Assembly (NCBI GenBank): GCA_036380925.1 | Contig: DASVDW010000120.1 | Span: 1 to 61,475, forward strand | Direction: 5' to 3' | DNA: 61,475 bases | Source: JAICLV01 sp036380925 | GTDB lineage: Bacteria > Actinomycetota > Actinomycetes > Acidothermales > Acidothermaceae | Part shown: one piece after another, positions 26,404 through 35,449 of the stretch | How positions within the stretch are numbered: position 1 is the first letter of the stretch | Layout: each line of letters begins with the position of its first letter | The notes under the pieces: model-generated | The model's input: only the letters and a program-made list of their open reading frames with translations | Databases searched by the model: none | What the model was told of the DNA's origin: nothing | Translations under genes and position numbers: made by a program

Positions 26404-27156
26404 ATGGTGATGCGACAGCGGCTGCTGATCGTGGCGTGCGCGGCGGTGCTGATGGCGTTCGGCTGGGCGGTCTTCGGGCCAGCGCGGCACGCCACTGCGG
26501 CGGCCGCCGGGTTCGTCGCCCCGCTGCCGGCCCCGCTGACCGTGCTGCGCGGGTTCGAGCCGCCGGCGCAGCCCTGGCTGCCCGGCAATCGCGGGGTCGA
26601 CCTCGCGGCGGCGACCGGCCAGCCGGTCGTCGCGGCGGCCGACGGCCTGGTCGTTTACGCGGGGCTGCTCGCCGGGCGCGGCGTGGTCTCGATCAGCCAC
26701 GGCGCCGTCCGCACGACGTACGAGCCGGTCGACCCAATCGTGTCGCGCGGCGAGACGGTGCGTCGGGGCGAGTTGATCGGGCGGGTGTCGGCGACGGCCG
26801 ACGGTTGCGGGCCGCCCGGCAGCTGCCTGCACTGGGGCGCGATCCGCGGCGACGCGTACGTCGATCCGCTCAGCCTGATCGCCCCGCCCGAGGTGCGGTT
26901 GCTGCCGATCTGGACCGACGGCCTCCCGACGTCCGCGCCGACCGATCAGCAGCCGGCGTCGGCGGGCTCACCCGACGCGGCGGCGAACGCGCCCCAGCTG
27001 GCCGGCCCGACGCGGCATCAGCCCGACGACGCCATCGCCACGGCCGCGATCGGCGCGGGTGCGGCGCTAGCCGGGACCGCCGCGCTGGGGCGAGCCCGAC
27101 GGGCACGCCTCGCCGACCCGCAGGCCGCTTCAGCGCGGAAACTTCCAGCGCTATGA
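26404..27156 (+). CDS. M23 (LytM)-fold protein with degenerate zinc site
   Basis: 250-residue exported protein: signal or anchor segment 3-35, LytM-like domain about 45-165, then a Pro/Ala-rich tail with a hydrophobic patch near 215-230. Zinc ligands of active M23 peptidases are mostly absent: HxxxD reads NRGVD (Asn62, Asp66), the YxH position reads YEP, and HxH reads CLH. It is thus probably not a peptidase but a cell-wall binding or activator protein like EnvC-type relatives. An M23 gene at this place, between rpsB and whiG, is normal for the syntenic block. GAGG about 8 nt upstream supports the start. Confidence 0.82.
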   Translation: MVMRQRLLIVACAAVLMAFGWAVFGPARHATAAAAGFVAPLPAPLTVLRGFEPPAQPWLPGNRGVDLAAATGQPVVAAADGLVVYAGLLAGRGVVSISHGAVRTTYEPVDPIVSRGETVRRGELIGRVSATADGCGPPGSCLHWGAIRGDAYVDPLSLIAPPEVRLLPIWTDGLPTSAPTDQQPASAGSPDAAANAPQLAGPTRHQPDDAIATAAIGAGAALAGTAALGRARRARLADPQAASARKLPAL

Positions 27157-27193
27157 CAACAAGATGTTTCCCCGCTCTTGCGCAAACCGCGCG

Positions 27194-28060
27194 CTAGGCG
27201 GAGGTCTGCTCGGCTATCTTCGCGCGCAGCTGCAACACGGCCTTCGTGTGCATCTGGCAGATCCGGCTCTCGGTGACGCCGAGCACCTGACCGATCTCGG
27301 CCAGCGTGAGGCCCTCGTAGTAGTACAGCGTGACGACGATCTTCTCGCGCTCGGGCAGCGTGTTGATCGCGCGTGACAGCAGGTACTTGGTCTCCTCGGT
27401 CTCGAAGGCCTCGACCGGGTCTTCGGCCTTGGTGTCTTCGAGGGTGTCGACCAGCGACAGCTTGTCGCCCCGCTCGCCCCCGACGTTGAGCAACTCGTCG
27501 AGCGCGATCACGTTGACGAACGACACCTGGCTGAAGATGGTGTGCAACTCGTCGAGGCTGATGCCGAGCTCGCCGGCCACCTCCGCCTCGGTCGGGGTGC
27601 GATGCAGTTTCGATTCCAGCGCGGCGTAGGCCTTCTCGACCTCGCGGGCCTTGTAGCGCACCGAGCGGGGAATCCAGTCGATGGCCCGCAGCTCGTCGAT
27701 GATGGCGCCTTTGATGCGGCTGATGGCGTAAGTCTCGAACTTGATGGCCCGGTCGAGGTCGAACTTCTCAATGGCGTCGATCAGACCGAAGATGCCGTAC
27801 GAGACGAGGTCGGCCTGCTCGATGTTCGGCGGCAACCCCACGCCCACGCGGCCAGCGACGTATTTCACCAACGGTGAGTAGTGCAGGATCAGCCGCTCGC
27901 GCAGCTGGCCCTCACCGGTCGCCTTGAACGCGTGCCAAAGCTCGCGAAGCGCGGCCTCGGCGTCGAGCTTTGCCGCCTCCGCGTCCAATTTCGCCGCGTC
28001 TTCTTCTGCTGTGCTGGCAAGCACGCCGGAGCGCTCAGGCTCTGGGGTGCGCGCGGTCAT
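27194..28060 (-). CDS. whiG: FliA/WhiG-family RNA polymerase sigma factor
   Basis: 288 residues with sigma regions 2 (LVKYVAGRVGVGLPPNIEQADLVSYGIFGLIDAIEKFD), 3 (ELRAIDWIPRSVR) and 4 (LPEREKIVVTLYYYEGLTLAEIGQVLGVTESRICQMHTKAV). This is the WhiG/sigma-28 type that triggers early sporulation genes in Streptomyces and motility elsewhere. The N-terminus carries a repeated AAKLDAE motif. ATG 28060 has GAGGG 6 nt upstream; the end of xerC overlaps it by 26 bp, so the two are co-transcribed. No anti-sigma gene is next to it. Confidence 0.93.
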   Translation of the reverse strand: MTARTPEPERSGVLASTAEEDAAKLDAEAAKLDAEAALRELWHAFKATGEGQLRERLILHYSPLVKYVAGRVGVGLPPNIEQADLVSYGIFGLIDAIEKFDLDRAIKFETYAISRIKGAIIDELRAIDWIPRSVRYKAREVEKAYAALESKLHRTPTEAEVAGELGISLDELHTIFSQVSFVNVIALDELLNVGGERGDKLSLVDTLEDTKAEDPVEAFETEETKYLLSRAINTLPEREKIVVTLYYYEGLTLAEIGQVLGVTESRICQMHTKAVLQLRAKIAEQTSA

Positions 28061-28988
28061 AAGTTGCCCTCAGTCGCTCGACGGATACATGCGTGTAGAT
28101 CTGTGTGGTTGCGAGCGTAGCGTGACCGAGTATCTCTTGGACGGTTCTTAGGTCCGCGCCGCCCTCCAACAGGTGCGTCGCCGCGCTGTGTCGCAGCCCG
28201 TGGGGACCAAGATCTGGCGCTCCGTCCACACCCGCCAGCCGGGCGTGCACCAGCCGCCGAACCGCCCGCGGATCGATCCGACCGCCGCGCGCCCCGAGGA
28301 ACAGCGCCGGCCCGCTCGCCGCCGTCAGCAGCAGCGGCCGCCCGTCAACCAACCACCGCTCGACCGCCTTGACCGCCGGCAAGCCGGCCGGAGCCGACCG
28401 CTCTTTGCCGCCCTTCCCGAGCACCCGCACCACGCGGCGAGCCTGATCGAGGTCGTCGACGTCAAGCCCGACCAGTTCCCCGACCCGAATCCCTGTCGCG
28501 TACAGCAGCTCGAGCATCGCCGCGTCGCGCAACCCGACCGCCTGGTCGGCCGGATCCGCACCGACAGCCACCGGCTCGAGCAGCGCGGCGGCCTGCCGCA
28601 CCGACAGCACGCCCGGCAGCGCGCGGGGCGCCTTCGGCGTGGCCAACCCCAGCCCGGGGTCGCGGGAGAGCAACCCGCGCTTCGCGCAGAAGGCGGTGAA
28701 GACCCGCGCGGACGACGCCCTCCGGGCGATCGTCGTCCGCGCCTTTCCCAACGTGGTCAGCTTGGCCAGCCAGCTGCGCAGCGTCGCGATGTCGATGTCG
28801 TCGGGCTGCCGCGCGCCGAGTCGAGCGGCGTGGTCGAGCAGGCTCTCGACGTCGGTGCGATAGGCGCGCGCGGTGTTGGGAGACAGCCCGCGCTCCAAGG
28901 CGATGTGCTGGTCGAACGCGGCGAGGGCGTCGGCGAGCGCCCCCGGCAACTCGGCAGCCGCGTCGGCGTTGGCACCCACGCCCGCCAC
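28035..28988 (-). CDS. xerC: Tyrosine recombinase XerC/XerD type
   Basis: 317-residue site-specific recombinase. The N-terminal SAM-like core-binding domain (about 15-110) contains FDQHIALERGLSPNTARAYRTDVESLL. The catalytic domain has Arg in ATGIRVGELVGL, HGLRHSAATHL (H-x-x-R), LGHATLATTQIYTHV with the final His and nucleophile Tyr. Its place between dprA and whiG matches the chromosomal XerC of actinobacteria rather than a phage integrase, so dimer resolution at dif is the likely job. The start is taken at GTG 28988, just after the dprA stop; there is no strong ribosome site. Confidence 0.92.
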   Translation of the reverse strand: MAGVGANADAAAELPGALADALAAFDQHIALERGLSPNTARAYRTDVESLLDHAARLGARQPDDIDIATLRSWLAKLTTLGKARTTIARRASSARVFTAFCAKRGLLSRDPGLGLATPKAPRALPGVLSVRQAAALLEPVAVGADPADQAVGLRDAAMLELLYATGIRVGELVGLDVDDLDQARRVVRVLGKGGKERSAPAGLPAVKAVERWLVDGRPLLLTAASGPALFLGARGGRIDPRAVRRLVHARLAGVDGAPDLGPHGLRHSAATHLLEGGADLRTVQEILGHATLATTQIYTHVSVERLRATYDRAHPRA

Positions 28989-29011
28989 GGTCGCCGCGCG
29001 CGTCGTCCGCG

Positions 29012-30157
29012 TCAAGCACCGCCACGCGGCCGAGGGGGCAGCCGCCAGCCGTCGTCGGCGCGCACGACCAGTCCGCGGGCGGCGAGCGCGCCGAGGCATC
29101 GGGTGACTTGGCGGAGATCGACGCCCGCGGCGCAGGCGATCCGCGCCGGCCCGACCGGCATCCGCACCGGGACCGCGTCAAGCACCCGCCGCGACACCGA
29201 GTCGAGGTCGTCGCGCGGGTCTTGGCGAACCTCCGGCGGCGGCGCGAGGTCGTCGCCCATCGCCCCGACCAACTCGATCACGTCGGCCGCGCTGGTCACA
29301 CACGACGCCCACGGCTGCTTGAGCAGCGCGTTCGTGCCAGCCGACATCGCCGAGGTGATCGGCCCCGGCGCCGACATCACGTGCCGGCCGAGGTCGCGCG
29401 CCCGGTTGGCGGTGCTCAACGAACCACTCCGCGACGCCGCCTCGACGACCACCGTGCCAGCCGTCAACGCGGCGATGACCCGGTTGCGCACCAGAAACCG
29501 GTGTCGCATCGGAGCGCAGCCGGGTGGCCACTCGCTGATGACCAACCCTGCCGACGCGACCCGCTCGATCAACGCCGAATGCCCGCGCGGATACGCGACG
29601 TCGACGCCGCACGCCAGCACCGCGACGGTCACCCCGCCGCCGCTGATCGCACCGCGATGCGCCGCGCCGTCGATGCCGTACGCGCCGCCGCTCACGACGG
29701 TCCAGCCACGTTCTGCGGCGCCGAGGGCGAATTCGGCGGCGACGTACTCGCCGTAGGAGGTTGACGCCCGAGCACCGACGATCGCCACCGATCGGGCGAA
29801 AACGGCGCGCAGGTCGAGGTCGCCGCGCACCCACAATCCGTAGGGCACCGACGCGTATTCGTCGTCCAGGTAAGCCAATTCGTCCAACGCGGACGGCCAT
29901 TCGTCGTCGCCAGGCACGATGAACCGCGCGGCGCAGGCGCGTGCCGCCTCGAGGTCGCGCTCGGGCCGGGCGCTCGCCACTCTGGCCTGCCAGTGCAGCG
30001 CGTTCTTCACCTTGAGCGTGCCGTCGCGCAGGCCCTTCACCGCCGACACCGCGCCGTCGCTCAACACGCGCTGCGACAACTCCCGGTCCGGCTCGGCGAT
30101 GCGCGTGAGCAGCGCCCGCGCCCGCCGTTCGGCGGCGGCGCCCGCGCCCGCGTTCAC
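29012..30157 (-). CDS. dprA: DNA-processing protein DprA
   Basis: Loads RecA on incoming single-stranded DNA during transformation; also conserved in bacteria not known to be competent. The 381 residues include a helical N-terminus, the Rossmann core with VAIVGARASTSYGEYVA, VVSGGAYGIDGAAHRGAI, VLACGVDVAYPRGHSALIERV, the SEWPPGCAPMRHRFLVRNRVIAAL motif and a C-terminal winged-helix-like domain. GTG 30157 overlaps the comM stop as GTGA. Confidence 0.95.
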   Translation of the reverse strand: MNAGAGAAAERRARALLTRIAEPDRELSQRVLSDGAVSAVKGLRDGTLKVKNALHWQARVASARPERDLEAARACAARFIVPGDDEWPSALDELAYLDDEYASVPYGLWVRGDLDLRAVFARSVAIVGARASTSYGEYVAAEFALGAAERGWTVVSGGAYGIDGAAHRGAISGGGVTVAVLACGVDVAYPRGHSALIERVASAGLVISEWPPGCAPMRHRFLVRNRVIAALTAGTVVVEAASRSGSLSTANRARDLGRHVMSAPGPITSAMSAGTNALLKQPWASCVTSAADVIELVGAMGDDLAPPPEVRQDPRDDLDSVSRRVLDAVPVRMPVGPARIACAAGVDLRQVTRCLGALAARGLVVRADDGWRLPPRPRGGA

Positions 30158-31698
30158 GCGGCCACCCCGGTGCGCAGGTACAGCGCCTCGTCGACCTCGT
30201 CGGCGCCCGGCCGGTCGACGTCCGCGAGGTCGGCGAGCGTCCACGCGACGCGCAACACCCGGTCGAGGCCGCGCGCCGACAACCGGCCGAGGTCGAGCGC
30301 TCGTTCGGCCGCCTTCATCGCGGGCCGGGCCGGCGCCCATCGCCCGCGCAACTCCCGGCCCGGAATCTCGCTGTTGGTGCGCCACGGCGTTCCAGCGAAC
30401 CGGCTCGCGGCCCGCTCCCGGGCGATCGAGACGCGGGCCGCGACCACATCGGTCGGCTCGACATGGCCACGATCGGCGAGCAAGTCCGCGCGGCTGACCG
30501 GATCCATCCGCACCTGCAGGTCGACCCGGTCGAGCAGCGGGCCCGACAACTTCGCCAGGTATCGCCGCCGCATGAGCGGCGAGCAGGTGCACGACGTCGG
30601 AGTGCCTGCCGTCGCGCAGCCGCACGGGTTTGCCGCCAGCACAAGCAAAAACCGGGCCGGGAAGACGGCGACTCCCCCGGACCGCGCGATGCTGACCTGA
30701 CCGGACTCCAACGGCTGCCGCAACGCGTCAAGCACGCCGGACGCGAACTCCGGCGCCTCGTCTAGAAACAACACGCCTCGATGCGCGAGCGACGCCTGGC
30801 CGGGCCGTGCCATGCCGCTGCCGCCACCGACGAGCGCGGCGACCGAGGTGGTGTGATGCGGGTCGCGAAACGGCGGTCGGGTTATCAACGGGCATTCGGC
30901 CGGCAGCACGCCGGCCACGGAATGCACCGAGGTGACCTCGAGCGCGGCGTCGTGATCGAGCTTGGGCAACAACCCCGGCAACCGCGCGGCGAGCATCGTC
31001 TTGCCGGTGCCGGGGTCGCCGAGCAAGAACGTGTGATGCGACCCCGCCGCGGCGACTTCGACCGCGCGCCGTCCGGTGGGTTGGCCAAGCACGTCCCCAA
31101 GGTCGATCAGAGCGTCAGCCGAAGCCGCCTCGCGCGCCGCGACGACACTTGCCAGGTCGACGATCTCGCCACCCGACGGCGCCTCGCCGCGCCGCAGCGA
31201 CACCAGCAGTTCGACGAGCGAGCCGACCGGCCAGACCTCGACGTCGGCGATGAGTCGCGCCTCGGCCGCGTTGCCGCGCGGCACCGCCACCCTGGAAAAT
31301 CCGCCGAGCGACGCGGCGAGCGTCGCGGGCAGCACCCCGCGGATCGGGCGCACTTGACCGTCGAGCCCGAGTTCGCCGAAGAGCACCAAGTCGTGCAGCG
31401 CGGACGCCGGAACCCGCCCGGCCGCGCACAAGATGGCCACCGCCATCGACAGGTCGAAGCCCGATCCGTGCTTGGGCAGCGTCGCCGGCGAGAGCCCTAA
31501 GGTGATGCGCTTTTGCGGCCAATCCTCGCGCGAGTTTTGAATCGCGGCGCGCACCCGGTCGCGCGACTCCGACAGCGCCGCGTCGGGCAACCCGACGATC
31601 GTCAACCCTGGGATGCCTTGCGCGAGATCGGCCTCGACCTCGACGACCTCGCCGCGCACACCGGTCAACGCCACCGACCAGGCTCGGGCGAGCGCCAT
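30154..31698 (-). CDS. comM: YifB/ComM-family Mg-chelatase-like AAA+ ATPase
   Basis: 514 residues: an N-terminal Lon-S5-like domain (WSVALTGVRGEVVEVEADLAQGIPGL) and an AAA+ domain with Walker A LLGDPGTGKTM, Walker B VLFLDEAPEF, sensor and PLESGQVSIARSGG motifs, plus a four-Cys segment (CGCATAGTPTSCTCS). ComM is a helicase that helps branch migration in natural transformation. Its ATG overlaps the yraN stop (TGATG) and its own stop overlaps dprA. Confidence 0.94.
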   Translation of the reverse strand: MALARAWSVALTGVRGEVVEVEADLAQGIPGLTIVGLPDAALSESRDRVRAAIQNSREDWPQKRITLGLSPATLPKHGSGFDLSMAVAILCAAGRVPASALHDLVLFGELGLDGQVRPIRGVLPATLAASLGGFSRVAVPRGNAAEARLIADVEVWPVGSLVELLVSLRRGEAPSGGEIVDLASVVAAREAASADALIDLGDVLGQPTGRRAVEVAAAGSHHTFLLGDPGTGKTMLAARLPGLLPKLDHDAALEVTSVHSVAGVLPAECPLITRPPFRDPHHTTSVAALVGGGSGMARPGQASLAHRGVLFLDEAPEFASGVLDALRQPLESGQVSIARSGGVAVFPARFLLVLAANPCGCATAGTPTSCTCSPLMRRRYLAKLSGPLLDRVDLQVRMDPVSRADLLADRGHVEPTDVVAARVSIARERAASRFAGTPWRTNSEIPGRELRGRWAPARPAMKAAERALDLGRLSARGLDRVLRVAWTLADLADVDRPGADEVDEALYLRTGVAA

Positions 31699-32129
31699 CA
31701 AAACGCTCCCCGCAGATGCTCGACGACCGGTGCGCCCGCACGCGGCAGCAACACCGAGACGACGTCGAACCGCACGTCGGCGAAACCGCCGACACCGTCG
31801 GCCGAACGCGCCTCGCGGGTCGCCGTCAACCAGCGGGCGGCCAACCGCCGCAGCCGCGCCGCTTTTGCCTGCGTGACCGCCTCGAGCGGCGTGCCGAATC
31901 CGACGTCGCGCCTCGTCTTCACCTCGCAGACGACGAGGACGTCGCCGTCGCGCGCGACGATGTCGATCTCGCCGTCGCGGCAACGCCAATTGCGCGCCAA
32001 CAAGGAAAACCCGGACCTCGTCAGATGCCGCGCCGCGACATCCTCCCCGTACTTGCCGAGCGCCGCCCGCGCGTTGTCACCGCCACTGCCGCGCGCTCTC
32101 GTCGTCCGATCTGCGTCGACCGCCACCAC
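31698..32129 (-). CDS. yraN: YraN-family (UPF0102) endonuclease-fold protein
   Basis: 143 residues with the restriction-endonuclease-like core GKYGEDVAARHLTRSGFSLLARNWRCRDGEIDIVARDGDVLVVCEVKTRR, containing the E...D...ExK catalytic pattern. Its function is not firmly established. It sits in the conserved order DUF2469-yraN-comM-dprA and overlaps comM by 1 nt. Confidence 0.9.
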   Translation of the reverse strand: MVAVDADRTTRARGSGGDNARAALGKYGEDVAARHLTRSGFSLLARNWRCRDGEIDIVARDGDVLVVCEVKTRRDVGFGTPLEAVTQAKAARLRRLAARWLTATREARSADGVGGFADVRFDVVSVLLPRAGAPVVEHLRGAF

Positions 32130-32224
32130 GACACCACCTCCGGCAACGAGACTGCCGAAGGGACGACGGCCAGCAGGCCGTCACGACGTTCGCTGTGGGA
32201 ACCGAAACCGACGCCTGTGGAGCG

Positions 32225-32536
32225 TCACGACCCGTCGGGGATCTGCAGGTCGCTCTTGGCGAGCTCCTCGACGTTGACGTCTTTGAAGGTGACCACCTTG
32301 ACGTTCTTGACCAGCCGCTGCGGACGGTACATGTCCCACACCCACGCGTCGGACATGCTCACCTCGAAGAACACCTCGCCACCGGCGTTGCGGACGTCGA
32401 GGGTGTACTCGTTGGTCAGGTAGAACCGGCGCTCGGTCTCGATCACGTACCTGAACAAGCCGACGACGTCGCGATATTCGCGATAGAGCTGCAGCTCCAT
32501 GTCGGTTTCGTAGTTCTCAAGATCCTCGGCGCTCAT
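32225..32536 (-). CDS. DUF2469 family protein
   Basis: 103-residue acidic protein with the very conserved actinobacterial sequence MSAEDLENYETDMELQLYRE and YRDVVGLFRYVIETERRFYL. Its role is unknown; it is found directly after rnhB across the phylum, as here, where its ATG abuts the rnhB stop. A 95-bp gap without recognisable features separates it from yraN. Confidence 0.93.
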   Translation of the reverse strand: MSAEDLENYETDMELQLYREYRDVVGLFRYVIETERRFYLTNEYTLDVRNAGGEVFFEVSMSDAWVWDMYRPQRLVKNVKVVTFKDVNVEELAKSDLQIPDGS

Positions 32537-33277
32537 CTAAGCCTCCACGGGGATCTCGATCAGGTCGGCGGGCACGTTTTCATTGTCGCCCATCGCGGCC
32601 GGTCCGAGTCCGGCGAACTCGATCATGCCGTCGGCGGTCCGGACGTTGACGAACGACCGCCGATGCTGCCCGCAGGGCCCGTGCCGCAGCAGCGCGTCCT
32701 GGTGTTCCCTGGTGACGTACCCCTTGTGCTCGTGGAAGCCGTAGACCGGGAACTCCTCGTGCATCGCGACCATCAGGCGGTCGCGGGTGACCTTGGCGAT
32801 CACCGACGCCGCGGCGATGCAGGCGGCCACCCGGTCGCCCTTCCACACCGCGAGGCCCGGCGCGCCGACGCCGGCGACCGCGAACCCGTCGGTCAGCACG
32901 TATGCCGGCCGCACGCCAAGACCGGCCACCGCGCGCCGCATGCCCTCGAGATTCGCCTTGTGCAAGCCGAGCCGGTCGACGTCGGACGCCGGGATGACCA
33001 CCGCGCTCCAGGCCAGCGCCCGCTCGACAATCCGGGCGTAGACCCGCTCGCGCGCGGCGGGGGTCAACAACTTGGAATCGGCCAGCTCGGTGATGACCCC
33101 TCGTCGTCCGGGTGCGAGCACGCACGCCCCGACGACGAGCGGGCCGGCGCACGCGCCACGCCCTGCCTCGTCGGCGCCCGCGACCGGGTCGAGCCCGGCC
33201 TTCACCAGCGCGCGCTCGTACGCGTACAGATTCGCTGGCCGCCGCTGCTTGCGCGCGCCTGTCTTCGCCGCGGGCAC
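32537..33277 (-). CDS. rnhB: Ribonuclease HII
   Basis: Removes ribonucleotides from DNA and RNA of RNA-DNA hybrids. The 246 residues contain the first active-site block VAGADEAGRGACAGPLVVGACVL (Asp and Glu), ADSKLLTPAARE, ASVIAKVTRDRLM and the Asp-containing YGFHEHKGYVTREHQDALLRHGP. The start is GTG. It lies 9 bp after lepB. Confidence 0.95.
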   Translation of the reverse strand: MPAAKTGARKQRRPANLYAYERALVKAGLDPVAGADEAGRGACAGPLVVGACVLAPGRRGVITELADSKLLTPAARERVYARIVERALAWSAVVIPASDVDRLGLHKANLEGMRRAVAGLGVRPAYVLTDGFAVAGVGAPGLAVWKGDRVAACIAAASVIAKVTRDRLMVAMHEEFPVYGFHEHKGYVTREHQDALLRHGPCGQHRRSFVNVRTADGMIEFAGLGPAAMGDNENVPADLIEIPVEA

Positions 33278-33286
33278 CGCAGCAGC

Positions 33287-34225
33287 CTACGTCGCGGGCG
33301 GGCGCCGCGTCCGCCGACGCCGGCGCAGCCGCCACAGCCCGATGGGCGCGACGGCGAGCGCGCCCATCCCGTACGGCAGGCCGACCGCGGCCGCGTTCGC
33401 CGCGCCGCTCGGCACGCCGTGGAACGCCGCGGGAACGCCGAGGCCGGTCCAGTGCTTGACCGGCCACACGATCACGAATGCCCGGCCGATGACCTTGCTC
33501 TCCGGGATGGTGCCCCCACCGGGGTCGCCGGTGTGGGATCGAGAGTCGGCGGAGTCGTCGCGGTGATCGCCTTCGACCCATAGCCGGCCCGGCGGGACGA
33601 CGATGTCGAAGTGCCGCGCGTTGTTCACCTCGGTCGTGGTGCGCACAGCGGGGTTGCCGGCCGCGAGGTACGTCTCGTCGAGCGGCGTGTCGTTCACCAG
33701 GACCCGGCCCTGCGCGTCGCAGCACACCACGTGGTCGCCAGGCACGCCGATCACCCGCTTGATGAAGTCCTTCTCACCGGCCGGCGCGAAGCCGAGGAAA
33801 CTGCCCACGTCGCGCAAGACGCGGCTGACCGGATTGGACGGCGACGACGTGGTGACCTCGGGTGTCCAGGAGTCCTCGCCGTTGAAGACCACGATCTGGC
33901 CGCGTTGAACGTGACCGACCTTGTAGGACAGCCGGTTCACCAGCACCCGATCGCCGACGTGCAGCGTGTTCTCCATCGAGCCGGACGGGATGTAGAACGC
34001 CTGAAACAAGAACGTGTGCACCAGCAAGGCGACGCCGAGCGCCACGCCCAGCAGCACCACTACCTCGAGCCAGAACGGCCGCTGCTTCTTCGGTTTCTTC
34101 GATTTGCTCGCGCTTGCGGGACGGCGCCGCCGGTGACTGCCGCCGCGCCGGCGTTCGGTCGGCGCGGCCGCCGCCTGCGCCGCACGCGGCTCCACAGCCG
34201 GCGGGCGAACCGGCTCTTCGATCAT
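33287..34225 (-). CDS. lepB: Signal peptidase I
   Basis: Serine protease that cleaves signal peptides from exported proteins. The 312 residues show a basic, Pro-rich cytoplasmic N-terminus (1-52), a transmembrane anchor (about 53-75), the catalytic Ser in FYIPSGSMENTL, Lys in GEKDFIKRVIGVPGDHV, the box GDHRDDSADSR and a possible second C-terminal hydrophobic/Arg-rich segment. Located between rplS and rnhB as in other actinobacteria. Confidence 0.95.
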   Translation of the reverse strand: MIEEPVRPPAVEPRAAQAAAAPTERRRGGSHRRRRPASASKSKKPKKQRPFWLEVVVLLGVALGVALLVHTFLFQAFYIPSGSMENTLHVGDRVLVNRLSYKVGHVQRGQIVVFNGEDSWTPEVTTSSPSNPVSRVLRDVGSFLGFAPAGEKDFIKRVIGVPGDHVVCCDAQGRVLVNDTPLDETYLAAGNPAVRTTTEVNNARHFDIVVPPGRLWVEGDHRDDSADSRSHTGDPGGGTIPESKVIGRAFVIVWPVKHWTGLGVPAAFHGVPSGAANAAAVGLPYGMGALAVAPIGLWRLRRRRRTRRPPAT

Positions 34226-34262
34226 CGCTGACCCAGCGTTGCGCTCACGCGCGAGCAGGCGG

Positions 34263-34631
34263 TCAGTTGGCGGCCGCGGTGTCTCGCGTCTCGCGTTTCT
34301 CGCGGATCTTCGCCTTCTTGCCGCGCAGTTCGCGCAAGTAGTACAGCTTCGCGCGCCGCACGTCCCCGCGGGTGACGACCTCGATCTTGTCGACGGCAGG
34401 CGTGTGCACCGGGAAGGTCCGCTCGACCCCGACGCCGAAGCTCACCTTGCGAACCGTGAACGTCTCGCGCACCCCACCGCCCTGGCGGCGGATCACCACG
34501 CCTTGGAAGATCTGGACGCGGGAGCGGTTCCCCTCGACCACCCGCACGTGCACCTTCAGGGTGTCGCCAGGCCGGAAGTCGGGGACGTCGGAACGCAGCG
34601 AGGCGGCGTCGAGCGTGTCGAGACTGTGCAT
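34263..34631 (-). CDS. rplS: 50S ribosomal protein L19
   Basis: 122 residues from MHSLDTLDAASLRSDVPDFRPGDTLKVHVRVVEG through RSRVQIFQGVVIRRQGGGVRETFTVRKVSFGVGVERTFP to a basic C-terminus. This is the normal family pattern. ATG 34631 is supported by the family start; in-frame sequence further upstream is not L19-like and runs into trmD. Confidence 0.97.
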   Translation of the reverse strand: MHSLDTLDAASLRSDVPDFRPGDTLKVHVRVVEGNRSRVQIFQGVVIRRQGGGVRETFTVRKVSFGVGVERTFPVHTPAVDKIEVVTRGDVRRAKLYYLRELRGKKAKIREKRETRDTAAAN

Positions 34632-34701
34632 GGCGATGTGGTCCTGCCTGATGAGGGGCTGATGGACAGTGAATGGGCCCGCGAGCGCGCGAGCGACCGC
34701 T

Positions 34702-35445
34702 CTAGTCTGCCACAGCCTCGCCGGCCGGCCGAATCGGCGCCGTCCCACCGCCGGCCAGCAGGTCCGGCCGCCGCTCCTGGGTGCGTCGCAGCGATTGCTC
34801 GTGCCGCCACCTGGCGATCGCCGCGTGGTTGCCTGACATCAGCACGTCGGGGACGTCCAGACCCCGCCAGCTCGGCGGCTTGGTGTAGGCGGGGCCCTCC
34901 AACAAACCCGCCGCGTGCGACTCCTCGATCAGCGACTCCGCGTTGCCGACCACGCCCGGCAGCAGCCGGACCACGGCCTCCAAGATGACCAACGCGGCCA
35001 CCTCGCCGCCGCCGAGCACGTAGTCGCCGATCGAGACCTCGTCGACCCGGGTGCGGGTGCGGGCGTGCTCCACGACCCGGTGGTCGATGCCCTCGTAGCG
35101 GCCGCAGGCGATCGCGAGCCGCCGTCGTCCGGCGTACTCACGGGCCTTGGCCTGGGTGAACAACTCCCCGGAGGGCGTGGGCACGACGAGCAACGGCGGG
35201 CTGGCCGCGCCTTCGTCGTCCGAAAAGACCAGGTCGAGCGCCTCACCCCACGGCGGCGGCGTCATGACCATGCCCGGGCCGCCGCCGTACGGCGTGTCGT
35301 CGACAGTTCGGTGGACGTCGTGGGTGAAGTCGCGCAGGTCGTGAACGCGGACGTCGAGCAGACCCCGCTCGCGCGCCTTGCCGATCAGCGACAGCTCAAG
35401 CGGCGAGAAGTACGCGGGGAAGATGGTGACGATGTCGACCCGCAT
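34702..35445 (-). CDS. trmD: tRNA (guanine-N1-)-methyltransferase
   Basis: Makes m1G37 in tRNA, preventing frameshifts. The 247 residues have the SPOUT trefoil-knot motifs: VDIVTIFPAYFSPL, the catalytic segment VDDTPYGGGPGMVM, CGRYEGIDHRV, EVSIGDYVLGGGE and a C-terminal LLEGPAYTKPPSWRGLDVPDVLMSGNHAAIARWR. ATG 35445 is preferred to an overlapping in-frame ATG at 35460 because GAGGG lies 8 nt upstream. It follows rimM immediately. Confidence 0.96.
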   Translation of the reverse strand: MRVDIVTIFPAYFSPLELSLIGKARERGLLDVRVHDLRDFTHDVHRTVDDTPYGGGPGMVMTPPPWGEALDLVFSDDEGAASPPLLVVPTPSGELFTQAKAREYAGRRRLAIACGRYEGIDHRVVEHARTRTRVDEVSIGDYVLGGGEVAALVILEAVVRLLPGVVGNAESLIEESHAAGLLEGPAYTKPPSWRGLDVPDVLMSGNHAAIARWRHEQSLRRTQERRPDLLAGGGTAPIRPAGEAVAD

Positions 35446-35449
35446 CGGC

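Noticed and set aside
28173..29756. 527-codon open frame on the plus strand
   Set aside because: Antisense to xerC and dprA, both clearly recognised.
32195..33583. 462-codon open frame on the plus strand
   Set aside because: Antisense to the DUF2469, rnhB and lepB genes; composition is that of a shadow frame.
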